A DNA stretch of 64,000 nt, from positions 868,001 to 932,000 of the forward strand of contig NZ_CP014608.1 of assembly GCF_001586165.1 (NCBI RefSeq), given 5' to 3'. Of this stretch, positions 63,561 to 64,000 are shown piece by piece. This DNA is from Obesumbacterium proteus. GTDB taxonomy: Bacteria > Pseudomonadota > Gammaproteobacteria > Enterobacterales > Enterobacteriaceae. Every line of letters starts with the position of its first letter. The first letter of the stretch is position 1. The position numbers were made by a program, and so were the translations under genes. Under the pieces are notes generated by a model. The model did no database searches. It was not told where the DNA came from and saw nothing but the letters and a program-made list of their open reading frames with translations.

Positions 63561-63682
63561 ACTATTTAGTTTCTCGTTTGTGAAGAACCACGCTACGCCA
63601 GCTTTTAAGCCAAGAAAACAGTTTGGATGGATTTACAGAATGTTGTCGCCAAGGATGGAATTGAGCTCGCAGAATGGGCAAT

Positions 63683-63714
63683 AAAAAACCCGCCATAGAT
63701 CGGCGGGTTTTTTT
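63683..63714. terminator. Bidirectional terminator downstream of fdhE
   Basis: AAAAAACCCGCC/GGCGGGTTTTTTT with a 7-nt loop, between the convergent yigL repeat region and fdhE. Confidence 0.9.
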
Positions 63715-63738
63715 ATGAAGAAATAGAGCGGGTGTGGT

Positions 63739-64000
63739 TTACTCCCCTGGGAACAGGAACGGGTTGATGCTGCTGCGCCCGAAGCCTTCTTCTTCCATTT
63801 TTGCATCGAGCACCAGCGTTGCTAAGTCGTCGGCAACGGGCTCAACTTTCGGGTCTTTTTCCTGATAAACCATTTTCAGGTAAGTTCCGCAGTCCCCACA
63901 GCTTTCTGCTTTAACGGCGGCATTTTCGCTGTCGAGTGACCAGTAGTTCAGATCGCGCGTTTGTTCGCAGTTGGTGCATTTTACGCGTACTACGTGCCAT
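63739..64000 (-). CDS. fdhE: FdhE, formate dehydrogenase accessory protein (C-terminal part)
   Basis: The gene runs off the right edge; 86 C-terminal residues are visible. They carry two rubredoxin-like metal motifs, CTNC and CGDC, and the family tail EEGFGRSSINPFLFPGE, matching E. coli FdhE. FdhE is required for maturation of periplasmic formate dehydrogenases FdnGHI and FdoGHI. The frame ends at TAA 63739-63741. Confidence 0.92.
   Translation of the reverse strand, partial: WHVVRVKCTNCEQTRDLNYWSLDSENAAVKAESCGDCGTYLKMVYQEKDPKVEPVADDLATLVLDAKMEEEGFGRSSINPFLFPGE

Overview
This window looks like chromosomal DNA of an enterobacterium close to Hafnia (Hafniaceae). The strongest species clue is the class C beta-lactamase at 32.0 kb, which resembles the ACC type whose chromosomal source is Hafnia. 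Gene order elsewhere follows the Escherichia coli bcs-yhj and uspA-pitA-yhiN regions. I had no database search, so names rest on recognised families, motifs, lengths and synteny.

Layout. 1-10.1 kb: cellulose operon bcsQ(partial)-A-B-Z-C. 10.4-20.7 kb: an E. coli-like block of a cyclic-di-GMP phosphodiesterase (pdeK/hmsP type), dctA, yhjJ, kdgK, a small tautomerase, pdeH and yhjG. 20.7-25.4 kb: envelope genes and a transporter/regulator pair (coiled-coil lipoprotein, YeaQ-family protein, DUF421 protein, cdh, MFS exporter, LysR regulator), followed by yhjD. 27.0-29.3 kb: a LysR-type and a LuxR-like regulator separated by long AT-rich gaps. 29.4-34.7 kb: gor, ampR-ampC and gdhA. 34.9-43.5 kb: dtpB, uspA, uspB, a neurotransmitter:sodium symporter, pitA and yhiN. 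43.6-47.8 kb: an NTF2-like protein, hicAB and mgtA with a long structured leader. 49.3-57.2 kb: a chaperone-usher fimbrial operon with two chaperones, plus regulators. One of these regulators is broken by a frameshift. 57.2-64.0 kb: aaaT, the iron-responsive small RNA ryhB, a BtsS-type kinase, asd, pldB, yigL and the 3' part of fdhE.

How genes work together. The Bcs proteins make, export and trim cellulose, and BcsA has a PilZ domain that senses cyclic-di-GMP. Two EAL phosphodiesterases nearby would lower that signal. The fimbrial operon is a second surface-adhesion system with its own regulators. AmpR sits divergent to ampC in the usual inducible arrangement.

Regulatory RNA and repeats are the most unusual content. 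The symporter at 39.2 kb is preceded by a leader with a Leu/Ile-rich 15-codon peptide and mutually exclusive hairpins, which is the design of amino-acid transcription attenuation. RyhB has an intact core and terminator but appears about 55-60 nt longer at its 5' side than the E. coli form. mgtA has a roughly 600-nt leader with a small ORF and a PhoP-like box. A palindromic G/C-rich repeat family occurs at three intergenic sites (33.2, 36.7 and 63.1 kb), and a 110-bp multi-hairpin element lies at 17.1 kb. No tRNA, rRNA, CRISPR array, prophage or insertion sequence was recognised.
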